Source: JAAYUK01 sp964392915 (GTDB taxonomy: Bacteria; Nitrospirota; Thermodesulfovibrionia; Thermodesulfovibrionales; Dissulfurispiraceae). From it: a stretch of DNA of 64,000 bases. The notes under the pieces were generated by a model that was not told the DNA's origin, made no database searches, and saw nothing but the letters and a program-made list of their open reading frames with translations. Of the stretch, positions 61,661 through 64,000 are shown in pieces. The translations under genes and the position numbers were made by a program. The stretch spans positions 1-64,000 of the forward strand of contig CAYMRS010000005.1 in assembly GCA_964392915.1 (NCBI GenBank), written 5' to 3'. How positions within the stretch are numbered: the first letter of the stretch is position 1; each line of letters starts with the position of its first letter.

Positions 61661-63697
61661 TTACGGCGCAAACTTCCTGATCGGTCCGCAGATGCCCACT
61701 ACCCGGTTGCGGCCGAGATTCTTCGCACTATATAACGCTTCATCGGCCTTCGCAATCAGATCTTCTTTGGACTTCAGATCGGACTCGAACGTGCAAATAC
61801 CAACGCTGATGGTGAGCGGGTGACCCCTGAAGCGCTTCAGCAGAAGGCGGCCAAGCTTCTCCACCTCTCTTCTCAGGCGATCTCCGTATACAATGGCGCT
61901 CTCAAAACCGGTATCCGGAAGAATCACCAGGAACTCCTCTCCGCCAAAGCGGCCTACATGGTCTGCGGGACGGGAGAACCTTCTGAGCGCTGAAGCCAGC
62001 AGCTTGAGCACGCTATCGCCGGCGAGATGACCGTAGGAGTCATTGAAACGCTTGAAAAAATCAATATCTATCATCGCCACCGACAGATCCTCCCCTGCAC
62101 ACGCACGGGCAAAACACGCACCGAGCAGTTCATTCAGCGGCCCGCGGTTGTGCAGCCCGGTAAGATCGTCGAACGATGCTTTCACCCGGTATTTTTCGAA
62201 CAGGCGTGCGCGTTCGAGCGCCATGCCAAGCTCATTCGCCACAATAGAAACAGAAGACAGGTCCGCCATTTCAATCTGGCGCTCCGTCGCGAAATTGTCA
62301 ACGGCGATAAGGCCAAGCACCTGCTCATTGGAAGTAATCGGAACCAGCCCTATCTCATGAACTCCGAACCGATCAAGCATCGCCCTATCGCCCGAACCTG
62401 AACCTGTTACCAGAATCGGACTTTTCGAACGCAGACAGCTTATGAGCTGCTCGGATCCGGGCGTCACGCTGATTTCATTTCCCACTAACTCATTCCCACC
62501 ATTCGTAGTATCTATCGACTGACTCACAACGAGACATCTCTTTTTATCATCAATCAACAATATATGGAGACGGTCATATCCGAACTCGCGATGGACAGCC
62601 TCCAGTGTCGTGTGGAGGATCTGATCCGGATCGAGGCTCTGATGCGGCACCGCAACGCTCTTTTTCATGGAAGCGAGCGATTCGACTCTTTTTTGCAATT
62701 CTTCGTGCTGATAATGGTATTCGGTATTCTTTCTGCTCAGGTTAATCGTTGCGCGAAGCAGATTTTCCCGGAAAGTTTCCGCCGAGGGAAATGAGAAATT
62801 GTAGAAATCTGCAATGCTCTTCACGTCCACATCCATGCGCGCCAGAAGCCCGCGGAGACTGATCTTCTCAATGTCAATACGCGCCGCTACTTCCGGCTGC
62901 AAAACAGGATGGCGGAGTATCGTTACCGAACCGATGCCCTGCGTCCACGCGATGAGGTTGGCAAGCGAAACGATAGATACGAGCAGGGAATCGCGCGCGG
63001 GCAGACCGATGTGATCAAACCGCTCATGGTGAAACCGCACCGCCAGCGTAAGGCTCTGCGGCAAGGTCCATTCCTGGCAGAAGTAAGCGCCAAGGCTGTC
63101 ATGCCCCAATCCGATAATCTGCTGTTCTTCCTCGACAAGCAGGCCGTTCGTCGCCGGCAGGCTGGCAAGGAACTCGCTGTAGGGAATCCTGCCGTAAACA
63201 TCAATGATAATTTTGCCGATATCGTGCAGCAGTCCGGCGACATAGACTTCATCGGGATCGGGATGACCGGCTTCCTGTGCCAATGCCTTGCTCAGGCAGG
63301 CAACCGAAAGGCAGTGCTGCCAGAAATGAATGCGGTCGAAGTGAAACAGCCGGGAAGGAGATACCATCTGCTCAAAAAGCGTTACCTCAAGCGCCAGCGT
63401 CCTGACAGCACGGAAGCCGACATGCTGGATGGCCTCGCGCACGTTGGATACGCGCTGGTGCAGACCAAATGCGGCCGAATTGACCATGCGCAGCATTTTT
63501 GCAAGAATGGTCGGCTCCGTCTCGACAAGCCGTTCAAGATCGCTGAGAGAAGCATTTTCATCGCTCGTAATATGAAGAAGCTTGAGAACTACCAGCGGGA
63601 GCATCGGCAAATCGGTAACGCGGCGGGCAAGGACCGCATTCACCTCGTCCTGTGATGGCAGCAGCAGCTTAGTGTCAAACGAAGCGTCATAACCCAT
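61661..63697 (-). CDS. HDOD-GAF-GGDEF diguanylate cyclase
   Basis: The N-terminal HDOD domain (about residues 15-285; LPMLPLVVLKLLHI, LLHDIGKIIID) is followed by a GAF domain (about 345-515) and a GGDEF domain (about 520-678). The active-site motif is RFGGEEFLV, and the RxxD inhibitory site (RPAD) is conserved. GGAGG lies five bases before ATG 63697. An in-frame extension to 63727 is less likely. It should make cyclic di-GMP under control of the HDOD/GAF sensor parts. Confidence 0.93.
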   Translation of the reverse strand: MGYDASFDTKLLLPSQDEVNAVLARRVTDLPMLPLVVLKLLHITSDENASLSDLERLVETEPTILAKMLRMVNSAAFGLHQRVSNVREAIQHVGFRAVRTLALEVTLFEQMVSPSRLFHFDRIHFWQHCLSVACLSKALAQEAGHPDPDEVYVAGLLHDIGKIIIDVYGRIPYSEFLASLPATNGLLVEEEQQIIGLGHDSLGAYFCQEWTLPQSLTLAVRFHHERFDHIGLPARDSLLVSIVSLANLIAWTQGIGSVTILRHPVLQPEVAARIDIEKISLRGLLARMDVDVKSIADFYNFSFPSAETFRENLLRATINLSRKNTEYHYQHEELQKRVESLASMKKSVAVPHQSLDPDQILHTTLEAVHREFGYDRLHILLIDDKKRCLVVSQSIDTTNGGNELVGNEISVTPGSEQLISCLRSKSPILVTGSGSGDRAMLDRFGVHEIGLVPITSNEQVLGLIAVDNFATERQIEMADLSSVSIVANELGMALERARLFEKYRVKASFDDLTGLHNRGPLNELLGACFARACAGEDLSVAMIDIDFFKRFNDSYGHLAGDSVLKLLASALRRFSRPADHVGRFGGEEFLVILPDTGFESAIVYGDRLRREVEKLGRLLLKRFRGHPLTISVGICTFESDLKSKEDLIAKADEALYSAKNLGRNRVVGICGPIRKFAP

Positions 63698-63790
63698 GCA
63701 GACCTCCGCACCCTTACTCACTATCAAGATTACTACACTCCTCTGCCCTGTGCAAGTAAGGAAAGCATGTTGAGCCTTTCACTATGCGCC

Positions 63791-63820
63791 AAAAAAAACG
63801 GCCGGACCTCAGTCCGGCCG
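63791..63820 (-). terminator. Rho-independent terminator of the gene at the window end
   Basis: A perfect 9-base stem (CGGCCGGAC with GTCCGGCCG) with a 4-base loop is followed on the minus strand by eight T. It lies about 34 bases past the stop at 63854. Confidence 0.9.
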
Positions 63821-63853
63821 CCGCACAGCAAGCGTGTTACTGCGGATTTGGCA

Positions 63854-64000
63854 TTATCCCCACTTCTCTGTAGCCCCCTTGATCTGAACGCCGCCTTCTT
63901 TCGGGTCATTAATCAGGCAAACAGCCTCTCCCGGAAGCGGCAGAATAACACTATCACCCCAGATGTCGGTCACGCGCTCCTTGATCTGAAGCAGCTCCAC
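63854..64000 (-). CDS. Unidentified gene, 3' end only
   Basis: An open frame enters from the right edge and ends TAA at 63854-63856. The last 48 residues include RVTDIWGDSVILPLPGEAV and DPKEGGVQIKGATEKWG. I do not recognise the family. The terminator just downstream supports a real transcript end. Confidence 0.6.
   Translation of the reverse strand: MELLQIKERVTDIWGDSVILPLPGEAVCLINDPKEGGVQIKGATEKWG

Overview
This 64 kb window looks like chromosomal core sequence from a Gram-negative, probably anaerobic or microaerophilic bacterium of moderate GC. A two-membrane envelope is shown by LptA/LptB/LptC, MlaD/MlaE/MlaF and an LpxL-type acyltransferase. Menaquinone synthesis by the futalosine route is suggested by MqnD. 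Glutamate synthase is of the split, ferredoxin-containing type, and an NrpR-type nitrogen repressor is paired with PII. Together with a DUF512 radical-SAM protein, RpoN and an F-ATPase operon lacking the a and c genes, this points to Nitrospirota or a neighbouring Desulfobacterota lineage. The phylum is an inference from gene content; no rRNA or tRNA gene was seen to confirm it.

Layout. 0-2.6 kb: a GYF/zinc-ribbon/DUF898 membrane protein coupled to an M48 metalloprotease. 2.6-8.6 kb: atpF'-F-H-A-G-D-C on the minus strand, with a promoter in front and a shared bidirectional terminator behind. 8.7-13.6 kb: lptC-lptA-lptB-rpoN-hpf-rapZ (the usual proteobacterial order, without ptsN). 13.7-23.4 kb: aroE, a secreted protein of unknown function, the DUF512 protein, pgsA, a TPR protein, rpe, a PASTA protein, rsmB, DUF116, fmt and def, mostly overlapping end to end. 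23.4-26 kb: mlaE-mlaF-mlaD. 26-31 kb: a FecR/DUF6600 surface protein, a secreted glutaredoxin, an HD phosphohydrolase and an LpxL-type acyltransferase. 31-39.8 kb: a Lon-like protease, a Xer recombinase, an exonuclease, truA, a DksA-type protein, a 46-residue gene, then frr-pyrH-tsf-rpsB. 39.9-50.4 kb: an HDOD + GAF-GGDEF pair, mqnD, a glucan phosphorylase, ogt, PBP1A, and a DHH-CBS-CCA nucleotidyltransferase fusion.

50.4-60.5 kb is a nitrogen-assimilation island. It holds nrpR-glnB, a stand-alone FMN glutamate-synthase paralogue, a regulator that joins a degenerate KaiC-like domain to an HTH and a cupin, and, divergent from it, gltB1-gltB2-gltB3/D. The divergent intergenic region has two sigma70-type promoters, each followed by a copy of the same 16-base element with a palindromic core. 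This is the most interesting feature of the window.

60.5-61.3 kb is the only sizeable non-coding stretch. It holds a strong terminator, a small TA-flanked inverted-repeat element and a decayed transposon-type zinc-ribbon gene. After it come a 96-residue Cys-containing protein, an HDOD-GAF-GGDEF protein and the 3' end of an unidentified gene.

No CRISPR array, intact insertion sequence, rRNA or tRNA was seen.
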